Shown: one piece after another, positions 54,626-64,000 of the stretch
How the letters are laid out: each line of letters opens with the position of its first letter
Position numbering within the stretch: position 1 is the stretch's first letter
Origin: Coptis chinensis
Taxonomy: Eukaryota > Streptophyta > Magnoliopsida > Ranunculales > Ranunculaceae
Length of the DNA: 64,000 bases
NCBI GenBank assembly: GCA_015680905.1
Contig: CM027377.1
Span: forward strand, 13,106,501 to 13,170,500
Direction of reading: 5' to 3'
Program-made: the position numbers and the translations under genes
Notes under the pieces: generated by a model
Told to the model about the DNA's origin: nothing
Database searches by the model: none
The model's input: the letters and a program-made list of their open reading frames with translations, nothing else

Positions 54626-56188
54626 ATGTCGCGCTTGGATGGAAGAACATATGCCCAAGTTTGTTGTCCGAAAGTAAAAAGGAATGTGGATTCATCTTCT
54701 GATGAAGTTAGTAGAGGTGGAAGAAGTTACCTGGATTTGTATTTTGAGATCATCTGTGATATATTTTTGAGACTTCCTATTAAGGATCTTATGTGTTGTA
54801 AATGCGTATGTAAGACCTGGTACAAATTAACAAGGGATTCTGAGTTCATTAATATGCATTTGAAGAGAGCACTGTCTCATCCGCTTCACATTATTCTTGA
54901 ACCGAAAAATGGCTATACCTATACTGTTCCTAATGTCTATTATTCTGATGGCCATTTGTTTCCTAATTTATATTATGCTGATCCCCGAAACTCTCTGTTC
55001 TTGATCGATAAACAGAAATGTATCCCCATTCCAGTGAAAAACCTAATATTGAGAAGTGGATATACTATAGTTGGTTCTTGCAATGGTTTGCTTTGTATGG
55101 CTTCAACTGACATTACTTTGTATAGATACTATGAAGTATCTATACCGATATCCATTTATAATCCAATCACGGGAGAATGCAGCGAACTACCTAGAATAAG
55201 CCCTAAGCTCCTTAGAAGAATTAAGGGAGTCCGTTATGGTTTCGGTTTTGATCAGATCAGCAAGAAATATAAAGTGGTTTGTGTATACAATCAGCGCAAT
55301 GAGAATACTTATTCAGACTATCTCTACCACTATTTATTGCCCCCTTATCAAGTTGTCACAAGGGGTGTGATTATTACAGAGGGTGAAGGTTCATGGAGAA
55401 CTATTAAGTCTCCATATAAGTTAGAAATGAGCTATCCTTCGGAGACTGTGTTCTTGGATGGGGCCTTTCATTGGAAGATTGCCATGGAATATGGAAGTTC
55501 TAGCCCACAGCGAATTCTGTCACTTGACATCAGCACCGAGAAGTTACATACTATAAATTTCCTTCCTACTGTTAACCTTCCTACCTCTTTGATCTTAATT
55601 AACTTTGCAGGGTCCCTGGCTTTCGTTGAAGCTGATACAGACAATAATAGCTCCTCTCAAATATGGTGCATAGTGAATTCTAGAACTAATGGCAGGTGTC
55701 TTCACATTTACACTTGCAAATATGTGACTGACACAAATGGCGTCGAATATTCCTACAGAGTGTTAGGTATGTTGAGCAATGGAAACTTTCTTTATCAGGC
55801 TTCAGATAAACAATTCATAGAACAGATTTATCTGAGTCAACGAAGTGATCACCTTGCTCTATATGTTCCTGAGAATGAGCAATCCTTCATATGGAAGATA
55901 CACGGTGTTCCCCAATCTTTTCATACGGTTTTTTTCATCCCGACCCTTGTCTCTCCAAAAGCAATTATTTTTCCTACTGCTGGTGAGGAGTCACAAACAA
56001 GAGAGAGGGGGAGGGGATGGGAGAGAGACGAAAGACGCAGTCCTAGTGTGAGTCCCAGTTTCAGCTCGGAATGGCTACTGCGAAAAGAAGCAGCAGTTAG
56101 GAAGAGGAGAGAGAAGAGAAAGCAGAAAAAGATAGGAAAGATAAAGGAAAAAAGTGAAAGACAATTTGATCAACCAATGGCGGATTGA
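54626..56188 (+). CDS. F-box protein with F-box-associated domain (FBA)
   Basis: This is a single exon of 520 codons. After MSRLDGRTYAQVCCPKVKRN, an F-box lies at about residues 35-80 (LYFEIICDIFLRLPIKDLMC, CKCVCKTWYKLTRDSEFINM). The FBA-type beta-propeller-like region follows, with [53 protein letters not shown] and VFLDGAFHW. The type recruits substrates to SCF ubiquitin ligases and resembles the CPR1/CPR30 group. A charged Arg/Glu/Lys tail of about 60 residues (RERGRGWERDERRSPSVSPS and beyond) extends past the usual end. It is a tandem paralogue of the next gene. Confidence 0.92.
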   Translation: MSRLDGRTYAQVCCPKVKRNVDSSSDEVSRGGRSYLDLYFEIICDIFLRLPIKDLMCCKCVCKTWYKLTRDSEFINMHLKRALSHPLHIILEPKNGYTYTVPNVYYSDGHLFPNLYYADPRNSLFLIDKQKCIPIPVKNLILRSGYTIVGSCNGLLCMASTDITLYRYYEVSIPISIYNPITGECSELPRISPKLLRRIKGVRYGFGFDQISKKYKVVCVYNQRNENTYSDYLYHYLLPPYQVVTRGVIITEGEGSWRTIKSPYKLEMSYPSETVFLDGAFHWKIAMEYGSSSPQRILSLDISTEKLHTINFLPTVNLPTSLILINFAGSLAFVEADTDNNSSSQIWCIVNSRTNGRCLHIYTCKYVTDTNGVEYSYRVLGMLSNGNFLYQASDKQFIEQIYLSQRSDHLALYVPENEQSFIWKIHGVPQSFHTVFFIPTLVSPKAIIFPTAGEESQTRERGRGWERDERRSPSVSPSFSSEWLLRKEAAVRKRREKRKQKKIGKIKEKSERQFDQPMAD

Positions 56189-56737
56189 TGGAATGACAGA
56201 TCAATGGTCTCTACCTTGGCTATAGCTGATAGAGGATGCTTCTCTTTGTTAAATTTAGCCTTTGATTTGTTTTGAATGATTATTCTCTGTAGTTAAGTAC
56301 TTCCTACTTACAAAAGAGGGACTTGGAATCTGTTTAGTCTATGGCCTGAGTTTATATGGAAACAAAAGTCAAAAGGAACTCATTAAATTATGGATCGACT
56401 GAGATTTTTCATATTCTAGGAAAGAAATAAGTCACTGTAGAATTCTTTGGCATTTAAAGGAATCAAAATTATAGGCCTGACCATTTGTGCATTTCTTTAA
56501 CATTAATTTCTGGAAATACTTTGAATGTTATGAGAATTTACAGATCTTTTTGGCAAACCAATTAAATATTTCAATATACATGAGTTAATAAGGAATCTCA
56601 TTTATTTCCTTAAATTCCAATATGCCATATGGTCCCTAAAAAGTTCCCTATAAATCAATCTCTGCTGAGACTTTTAAATGTTAACACAAGAAACTTGGTC
56701 TTCTCCAATCTCAATTAAACAGTAAAATCTTCAACAC

Positions 56738-56762
56738 TGTTGTTGTTGTTGTTGTTGTTTGT
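56738..56762. repeat. (TTG)n microsatellite
   Basis: Eight TTG-type units in the 5' flank of the second F-box gene; absent from the matching flank of the first. Confidence 0.9.
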
Positions 56763-56865
56763 ATTCATCAGGCAGAGGAGGGCAGTATTTCAGATTTTAA
56801 CTTCAGGTATGTCCTAAATTCTTAGTTAATCTTCCATCAACGTATTTTGTTCTTACCATTTTTAA

Positions 56866-58275
56866 ATGGCGTCACACTTGGATGGAAGAACATATGCTCA
56901 AGTTTGTTATTCACATATGAGAAATGTGGATTCACCTACTCATGAAGTTAGTATAATTGGAAGAAGTTATCTGGATTTGTGTTTTGAGATCATCTGTGAA
57001 ATACTATTGAGACTCCCCATAAAGGATCTCATGCGCTGTAAGTGCGTTTGTAAGACCTGGTACAAATTAACAAGTGATTCTGAATTCATTAACATGCATC
57101 TGAAGAAAGCATTATGTCAGCCTCTTAGCATTATTCTTGAACCCAGTAATGCCTTGGTTGATTGTAGGAATTGTCTCTCCTTTGATCCCCGAAACTCTTT
57201 GTTCTTGATTGATAAAGGGAAATGTAGTCCCATTCCAGTGAAAAACCTAATATTAAGGAGTAGTTACAATATTGTAGGTTCTTGCAATGGTTTGCTTTGT
57301 ATAGTTTCAACTGACATTGATGAACCCATGCCGATATCCATTTATAACCCAATTACAAGAGAATGCATTAAACTTCCTAAAATAAGTCCCAAGGTTTTTG
57401 AAAGAAATGCTGGATTCTGTTATGGGTTCGGTTTTGATCAGATCAGAAAGAAATATAAAGTGGTTTGTGTATACCGTCAGTATAAGGAGGAGGAGACTTG
57501 GGCTTATTACTCTAACTGTCCGTGTCATCCTGTAGTTCCTGCGACAAAGGGTGTGATTATTAAGGAGGGAGAAAGCTCATGGAGGACAATAAAGTTTCCA
57601 TACCACATTGAATTTATTGAAATGCGCAGTTACGAGACAGTGTTCTTGGATGGGGCCTTCCATTGGACGATTTGCATGAAAGGTCGAATGTCTGGCCCAG
57701 AGCGAATTCTGGCACTTGATATTAGCACTGAGAAGTTTCATGCTATCAACTTTCCTTCTTCTTTTGAGCTTCCCAAGTATTTGGACTTGATTAACTTTGC
57801 AGGGTCCCTGGCGTTCGTTGAAACTGATACAATTGGTGGCTCGTCCAGGATATGGTGCATAGTGAATTCTAAAGCAATTGGTAGAAGTCTTCACTTATAC
57901 ACTTGCAAACATGTGACCGAAATAAATGGAAGAATTATTTCCCCGATCAAAGTGTTAGGTATGTTAAGTAACGGGAGCTTTCTTTATCAGGCTTCGGACT
58001 TCCAATGGATTAAACAAATTCAACTTATTCAACAAAGTGATCGTCTTGGTCTCTATATCCCTGAGAAGGAGCTATCCTTCTTATGTAAAATGTATGGTGC
58101 TCCCCAATCTTTTCAAACTTTTTTTTTCACCCCTACCCTTGTCTCTCCAGAAGCAATAAATTTTCCTTCGGTTGGCGAGAAGTCACAAATCAGAGGCAGG
58201 GGGAGGAGGTGGACGAGAGACGAAAGACAGAGTGACAGGCGGAGTCCTATTGTGAGTCCCAGTTTCAGCGATTGA
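56866..58275 (+). CDS. F-box protein with FBA domain, tandem paralogue
   Basis: This is a single exon of 469 codons. It shares start (LDGRTYAQVCYSHMRNVDS), F-box (LCFEIICEILLRLPIKDLMR, CKCVCKTWYKLTSDSEFINM) and FBA blocks (IVGSCNGLLCIVSTD, SIYNPITRECIKLPKISPKV, VFLDGAFHW) with the gene at 54626. The 5' flank is duplicated too (CTTCAGGTATGTCCT, TCTTAGTTAATCTTCCATCA). It ends at RRSPIVSPSFSD, lacking the long basic tail of its neighbour. The frame is fully open, so it is probably expressed. Confidence 0.92.
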   Translation: MASHLDGRTYAQVCYSHMRNVDSPTHEVSIIGRSYLDLCFEIICEILLRLPIKDLMRCKCVCKTWYKLTSDSEFINMHLKKALCQPLSIILEPSNALVDCRNCLSFDPRNSLFLIDKGKCSPIPVKNLILRSSYNIVGSCNGLLCIVSTDIDEPMPISIYNPITRECIKLPKISPKVFERNAGFCYGFGFDQIRKKYKVVCVYRQYKEEETWAYYSNCPCHPVVPATKGVIIKEGESSWRTIKFPYHIEFIEMRSYETVFLDGAFHWTICMKGRMSGPERILALDISTEKFHAINFPSSFELPKYLDLINFAGSLAFVETDTIGGSSRIWCIVNSKAIGRSLHLYTCKHVTEINGRIISPIKVLGMLSNGSFLYQASDFQWIKQIQLIQQSDRLGLYIPEKELSFLCKMYGAPQSFQTFFFTPTLVSPEAINFPSVGEKSQIRGRGRRWTRDERQSDRRSPIVSPSFSD

Positions 58276-58537
58276 ACGAAAAGGTAGAAGGTATTTGTTC
58301 AGAAGTGGTACAATGAATGCAGCATTTGATGTCAGATTGTCAGTGACCATGAGGTGGAAGGATTCTCAGCTTGGCGTTCTGTTCCCTTGTGCGTTTTTTC
58401 TCTTTTTTTTATTTGATCTTTTTTATTTGTCAAGACTGGAGAGCGAAAACATTGGTGGGAAGTAATAGTCGAAATGCTTCAAGACATATTTGTTTTGGAT
58501 TCTGACAAGAAGTATGCCAAGTTCATCTTCTAGTTTT

Positions 58538-58750
58538 GGGTGAACTAGTGTTATCCCTACTAGATCAATTAGGATTTCCCTCTTACTAGATGGGAAATTA
58601 GGGTCTCTCTCTAAATACACACAAAAAAAAATTGGTCAACCCAATTTGACTTTTTTTTTGTGTATATTTAGGAAAAGACCCTAATTTCCCATCTAGTGGG
58701 GGAAATCCTAATTGGCTCATATAGTGGGGGATAATATTGGTTAACCCCAT
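58538..58750. mobile_element. foldback MITE, long hairpin
   Basis: The two halves are inverted copies of about 95 bp. CTAGATGGGAAATTAGGGTC pairs with GACCCTAATTTCCCATCTAG, and CAATTAGGATTTCCC pairs with GGGAAATCCTAATTG. A short centre (about 30 bp) lies between. It codes for nothing, sits downstream of the second F-box gene, and could form a strong RNA hairpin if transcribed. Confidence 0.85.
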
Positions 58751-59600
58751 AGTTTTTGTACTACATATATCAGCATAATACAAACGACCAGTTTTCCTTG
58801 ACAATGTAGAAAAGAATTGTAAAACCCTTTAATATTTAAAAGTTTGGTATTACACTTCACCATGAATTCTGATTTGTTCTAGAGAGGGGACTAAGTCTAT
58901 GCATTTAAAAAGTTGAACTACTACCACCACTACTGAAATGAGCGGAACCGACAGGATTTCATTGACAAGCCGAGCAATGTGCATTGCTCTCGGAGTTGTT
59001 CTCTGAAAGCTAGTTTGGTTTGGTTTGTTCATTTTTTTAATTTTTTTTTACCTTTCCTTCTCCCAGTGTCCAATGATCCAAGGGTTTAAAATATGCTGAG
59101 TTGTTGACACAGTTTTCTCATGTTTTGATATATAAATATATATAGCTTTTTGAAGAACTTATGCTGAGATTTCGATCTGTACGTGATGAGTATGTGCTCT
59201 GGACCTCACCTGCTTACACCTCGATGGCTCAATCGTACCATACCATGTAAACTGTGCTAAGTTGGCCACTGACTCTACTACATCGTATCTAATGATTAAG
59301 TGTTGTAATTAGGTTCACACTCACACTCATATACGGAGTATGTAAGGTGAAGTTTTTAACTCGATCACTGGACAGAGACTTATATACTTCAAAATGATTG
59401 GTGTCTTTATTACGATGTTCCCATCTGATACAACCTAAACAATAACTAAAACGAATGAATTATACTAACGACTCCAGTTAAGCTCTTTGTTTGCTATTCT
59501 TTCTATCTGCCGTTGATTGATAATATCGTTCTTTCAACTTTCTTACCATCTCTTAATTACCAGCAAAAACTACTTTCCCTTCTCCTTTCTATCTGCCGCC
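58751..59600. other. spacer between F-box genes, no gene seen
   Basis: AT-rich with a 115-bp segment (58916-59033) that recurs at the right edge of the window (63888-64000). No coding pattern. Confidence 0.45.
58916..59033 (+). repeat. dispersed direct repeat, copy 1
   Basis: It shares the order CTACTGAAATG, GCGGAAC, TTGACAAG, TGCTCTCGGAGTTGTT, GTTTGTTCATTT with 63888-64000. Divergence is about 20-25 percent. Copy 2 runs off the window. Confidence 0.6.
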
Positions 59601-59624
59601 TTTTCCCTCTCCCCCCTTTCCTCC

Positions 59625-60962
59625 TCAAGTCCTCAACACTGCTGCTTCTTTTCGCAATGCCCATTCCACGTTAAAGCCGGGACTCACACTAGAACCTCCT
59701 CTTGTATCTCTCTTCATTCTCCTACCCGTCACACAACAAACCGGTTTTGGAGGAAAATTAATTGCTCTTGGAGAGACAAGGGTTGGCGTAAAGAAAACAG
59801 TATGAAAAGATCGTGGAATACCGTGCATCTCAAGAGTCACTGAATGATCCTTCTCAGGATTCAACCCTGACATTGCTGATGGTCTTGGATGCGCTCTGTT
59901 GACTGATAATAATAGCATCCATTACTCGGCATGTTTAACACTCTACAGAAATACTTTAACCCATTTGTTCGTGATACAAACTTGCAACTGTATCCGGAAA
60001 GACGTCCACCAGTTAATTAAGGACAAAGAGTCGGGCAGTTCAATAGAAGAAGCAAAGTTGATAGTAAGAAACTTCTCATTACTTACATCGAGTGCAAGTA
60101 TTCGCTCTGTGGACGTAGTTGAATCTTCCCAGTCAACCATCCAGTGAAAGGCCCCATCCAAGAACACCGTCTGTGACCCATACCTGAAATTTTACTTGGT
60201 ATGTATGGAAACTCTAGTTTTCTCCATGAACTTTCACCCTCCGTAATGATCAAACCTGTTGTCACAGGATCTTCAGTAACATTACCTTCAAAATAATCGG
60301 TATCCCAACAATATGGGCGGATTGGACGGTACACACAAACAACTTTATACTTCTTGTGGATCCTATCAAAACCAAACCCAAAAAGGGCTCCACGTGTATT
60401 AAATCTTTGGTGTCTGATCTTCGGAAGTTCCATGCATTCTCTCGTCATTGGATTGTAGATAGATACTGGGTCGAAATCCCAGAAAGGTACGGTGGAGCTA
60501 TATAAAGAAGGCCATTGCAAGAACCTCCAATTCTATAGTCATATCTCAACTTCATGTTGTTTATAAATGGAATCTCACTTCATTTTCCTTCGCCTACCAA
60601 GAACAAAGAATTTTTGGGATCTGTGTATTGTACTTGACTTTTCGGTGCAAGAATAATGCGACTACGCTGAGATAATGCTTTATTCATGTGCAACTGTGCA
60701 AGTTGATGAAATTCGAATGCCTTGTCAATTTGTACCACGTCTTACAGACACTCTTACAACCCATGAGATCCTCTAGGGGAAGTCGATCGCAGAAATATAT
60801 CAGAGATGATTTCAAATAATAAATCCAACCATTTCCCTTCATCTCTTCCATTGGAAGATATAAATCCACATTTATTTGTAAACTTCTACAGCAAACCCAA
60901 GTATATGTTCTTCCAGCTAAGTAAGTCCTTTTCTTTTCCTTTTTCGCCCATTCAAAATCCAA
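59625..60962 (-). pseudogene. F-box/FBA pseudogene, inverted paralogue
   Basis: Pieces on the minus strand follow the order of the two intact F-box genes: LAGRTYTWVCCRSLQINVD and the F-box CKSVCKTWYKLTRHSNFINL (60962-60684); SIYNPMTRECMELPKIRHQR and FGFGFDRIHKKYKVVCVY (60520-60083); VFLDGAFHWMVDW-like residues and ILALDVSNEKFLTINF (60180-59943); then HGIPRSFHTVFFTPTLVSPR and GGSSVSPGFNVEWALRKEA (59918-59625). At least three frameshifts and a deletion separate them. The end matches the long-tailed first gene better than the second. Confidence 0.88.
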
Positions 60963-61402
60963 TGTTCTAACTCCAAATACTTTCTTCTAGGAAAAAATTC
61001 CTGATGCCAAATCCAGCAAACAAACTGATACAAAATCACATTGTAACAAAGTTTGCTCACTTCGAGCAGATCTTCACCTGCGAAAAAACATCACAAAGTG
61101 AGAATTTTAAGAGCTCTGCAAGCAACTGCACGTGTAGAAAAAAAAAATTGCATAACAACTAACACTAATTCAAAAAGAAGGCATCCTATAGCACTAGTAC
61201 TATAAACTTTCTAATACATCTACAGGTCATCTGACGAGTAGTTATGGCATATAGCACATTAGCACTTCAACTAGCTATATATATCCGTCGATCTTGTGTG
61301 TGTGCGACGACCTACGCTTGAAGTGGCTAATGTCATCTTTAATTGAGGAGAAAATACTGCTAAAAAATAGTTCTGTTCTATAAATAGCATTTTCCTGTTG
61401 TA
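60963..61402. other. spacer, nothing recognised
   Basis: AT-rich flank of the Pack-MULE without coding signal. Confidence 0.4.
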
Positions 61403-61411
61403 TAATTTTCC

Positions 61412-63207
61412 GGGTTTATTCGTGAAAACCCCCCATTTTATGACATGATTTTGTGTTTACCCCCCAAATTTTAAATCACCTAAATCCCCCCATCCTACCC
61501 GTTCAAAAATCATCCATATTTACTCTATTGTCTTCCCCTCGGGGTAAACACAAATGTATGTTACTGTTATGTGAGTGTTATTAGACATCCGCGAAACAAG
61601 CTGCCAAGAACAATTGACTTTGAGAAGCAGGGGATCTATGGTATTTCAAATCTGATGGATAATGTTCATCTCCTTCATCTTGCTTTTAACCATCGACAAC
61701 CAAAATATATATCTCCATCACATCAACCAACTCCAGGGCACCACTTAACACACCGTCGAAAAATCAAGATACAAAAATCCAATCCAACTCACCAGAAACT
61801 TCTATTTCGTTTTGAGTAACTCAATAAAAAACCAAAGCTTCGAATCGATAAAGCAAAAAGTAAAGATTTAAGTAAATGTCGGTTTTTAAGAGAAAGAGAC
61901 GCCCTCTTCATCAAGAAATTGAAGCTGTATGTGGTAACCAAGCTATTGGCAGCCATTAATGGTGCTTGGTTCTTTGGTTCGAAAACCCATTAGTTACATG
62001 TGTGACAAATGTCATTCTCACTATGATTCAATTTGGTGTGAATGTGGAGTCAGAGTAGAGTATTGGCTCAGCTCGGAGTTCCTTTGTGTCTTGAAGCTTT
62101 TCAATAACAGCTTGAAGAAAACTAATAGCTTCTAGTCTTTCAGGAAACTGGCGAGACACTTTGACAGCAAAGTGTGAGAGCTCAATCAAAACATTCCCAG
62201 CCTATAATCAAATCAGGATAGATGAAACAGAAGGTTGGTTAATGTAAAATCTAATTAGTGATGTATGTATGTATACTTGAAAGACGGGGAGTGCGATGAA
62301 CTGATCGAGCTTAAGAGTGAGTTGATGCCAAAGCTTCCTTTCATACAGATCAACTAACTCGGTGTACCATTCCGCTAGTTCTGGGTGTGCTTCACGCTGC
62401 GAATCTAAATACTGCAAACCCGCCATGCTTTTTTTCTTTGCTTCGTAATGGATGTATATCTATCACATCATGTGGCTGCAATCTTTTCCAAAAAAACCCG
62501 GAAGAATTTTTGTTTTTAAAATGACCTCTTCCTTCAGTCACTTTATTTATATTTCTTTTTAGAGTTATATTTGTGAAGAATGTAAGCTGTTCTAGACATT
62601 GTTTTACTCCTCCTGATAATGCATTATATGGCTTAAGATCTTAGCTATATGCCAGATGCAACTTGCAGTCAAATATAAGTCTGCAAGTTCTCTTCCATAC
62701 ATTACTGTAATTCTTTGTGACAATGCATTATTGTCTGCTCTCAGAATATGTACACTAAAAATCTCGAAAATAAAAAAATCTGTATTCTGTAATCACGCGT
62801 ATGGTTTTGTAAGAGGTCTTCAGTGCAAGGTGCAGCTTTCTGGTCTCAATGCTTTATTGACTTTCTTTCCTATTCCTTGTTGTTATTGCATAGGAACTCT
62901 TCTAAAAGTAATGAGCTATATCTTTTATAACAGGATAGAACAGCGTTTCTGTTTCTTCTTTTGCCATCCACACTACTTCTTTTAAAGTCTTGGGGTCTGA
63001 AAAGGATGTTTGCCAGCATTACCAGTTCAGATGTACCAGGTACCAAATGTTTACTAACGCGCACGGATCTTTTTGCAATAATTTGTGTTTTTATAGAGTT
63101 TGGATGATTTCTGGGCGGGGCCAAGTTCCAACTTTTGTGATGATTCAAAATTTGGGGGGTAAACACAAAAGCATGCCATAAATTGGGGGGTTTTCACGAA
63201 TAAACCC
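61412..63207. mobile_element. Pack-MULE, 1.8 kb, carrying RPN9
   Basis: GGGTTTATTCGTGAAAACCC at the left is the inverse of the right end (GGGTTTTCACGAATAAACCC), and the match runs about 70 bp through TTTGTGTTTACCCCCCAAAT. The 9-bp target duplication TAATTTTCC is perfect (61403-61411 and 63208-63216). It has no transposase. The interior contains the first two exons of a proteasome subunit gene. Confidence 0.9.
62044..62426 (-). pseudogene. RPN9: 26S proteasome subunit RPN9 (PSMD13), 5' fragment, captured
   Basis: Exon 62426-62277 starts at ATG and reads MAGLQYLDSQREAHPELAEW, YTELVDLYERKLWHQLTLKL and DQFIALPVFQ, ending at a GTATAC donor. Exon 62201 to about 62044 (acceptor ATTATAG) reads LSHFAVKVSRQFPERLEAIS, FLQAVIEKLQDTKELRAEPI. 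These match the beginning of plant RPN9, a lid subunit of the 26S proteasome. About 20 codons between the two blocks of the normal gene are missing. The frame can be read across the splice, so a truncated transcript is possible. It lies wholly inside the MULE repeats. Confidence 0.85.
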
Positions 63208-63216
63208 TAATTTTCC

Positions 63217-63887
63217 TGAAAATATTTTCCGATTAACAATGTCATGATACTAGACTTTGATCTAACCTATATGGACATACTACGGCCAGTTGGCTTCCTC
63301 GAATCTGTAGCGATTTCTTCCATTGAGAATTGTTCGATAAACACTGAAGAATTCTACAAACAACCGGTCTATGAACTTAAAATTCATCGGAAATCTTATA
63401 ATAGATTTGATGAGAAAAAATATATTAAAATCAAGAGGGCTTCGAAACAACGATCTATGTGATATACTGTCCAATATCATTGTGGTCAGATCGATATACT
63501 ATAACAATTCTTGTTTTTTCCATTACAAATAAATTCTTTCATAGTAAATATTCTAAAAATGAATACATTGCCTGCACAAACATTTTACATATAAGATCAA
63601 TCTAGTAAAGAAATAAAAGAATCCAACTATAATAAATTTCCGGAGAAAAAAATGAGATGGGCGTAGGTAGTACCTTTATGGCGTGAGACGCAAGACTCTT
63701 GCCCCATGATCCCCGGTCAACTGCCCTACCACTTACAACTTCATCGGTACATTAGCAGAATATCTAGTATTTCTGCGGAGACTTTTGGCTAGAAGAGCTT
63801 TGCTCGGAAACTGCTCAACCCTTGCAGGATGATGTTTCCTTCATCACACGACTTCAGAATTTCATTTCAGAAATTTGCACTGGTGCC
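63217..63887. other. right-edge spacer, nothing recognised
   Basis: One open frame (63244-63462) has no family features. The rest is AT-rich. Confidence 0.35.
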
Positions 63888-64000
63888 ACCAGCCCACCAC
63901 TATTGAAATGGGGGGAACGGGGACTTACGGACAAGACAATCTGAGACAAATGCTGCTCTTGAAGTTGTTATCTAAAAGGCAGTTTGTTCATTTGTTTTGC
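63888..64000 (+). repeat. dispersed direct repeat, copy 2
   Basis: Diverged copy of 58916-59033 (CACTATTGAAATG, TGCTCTTGAAGTTGTT, GTTTGTTCATTTG), cut by the window edge. Possibly the 3' flank of another tandem F-box unit. Confidence 0.55.

Noticed and set aside
63660-63730. Possible tRNA-like sequence (GC-rich, CCCCGGTCAACTGCC)
   Set aside because: No cloverleaf could be drawn and no A or B box pair is in place.

Overview
The window is nuclear DNA of a flowering plant, almost certainly a eudicot. The evidence is GT-AG introns, AT-rich spacers, plant-only families (FAR1-type Mutator transposases, F-box/FBA genes, DUF538, NPH3, PPR and CYP72A pieces) and plant transposons of nearly every order. 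I could not fix the species. Only three genes look intact: a three-exon DUF538 gene (51032-54025) and two tandem single-exon F-box genes (54626-56188, 56866-58275). A fourth, unrecognised, reads in phase over four exons on the minus strand (16235 down to about 13328). Nearly everything else is transposon or captured gene debris.

Layout. 1-3623: 3' part of a broken Ty3/gypsy chromovirus ending in an LTR, next to minus-strand pieces of SMG1 (3640-4610). 4.6-16.8 kb: a mosaic of mostly minus-strand fragments (PPR, RING-HC, NPH3, an unnamed exon, a partly duplicated unnamed gene, LINE endonuclease, BTB of the BPM type), with a mitochondrial-looking block and a 108-bp tandem duplication. 16818-28786: a 12-kb Mutator-like element (MULE-A) with perfect 9-bp target duplications, a decayed transposase, and fragments of MRS2/MGT and PI4K-gamma. 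Its left end was invaded by two tandem MITEs, one of which was then hit by a hAT element. A second MULE with its own 9-bp duplication and an F-box scrap sits inside its transposase. 29.1-33.3 kb: a LINE ORF1 relic, then a Helitron with a PIF1-like helicase scrap.

33404-50149: three different long-terminal-inverted-repeat elements (D, E, F) lie end to end, separated only by (TA)n tracts. E carries a decayed MULE transposase plus SCAMP and zinc-finger fragments. D carries POLD1, aspartic-protease and DnaJ-type cysteine-rich fragments. F carries CYP72A and a prefoldin-like fragment. D and F have subterminal arrays of about 20-bp palindromes. This fits the known class of Mutator-like elements that target TA microsatellites, here stacked in one place.

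50.2-64 kb is the gene-bearing end: the DUF538 gene (with a 399-bp hAT in intron 2), the F-box pair, an inverted F-box pseudogene (59625-60962) and a Pack-MULE (61412-63207, perfect 9-bp duplication) carrying the start of the proteasome gene RPN9. Family names are recalled from conserved motifs, not from database searches. Element boundaries rest on inverted repeats and target duplications read directly in the sequence.
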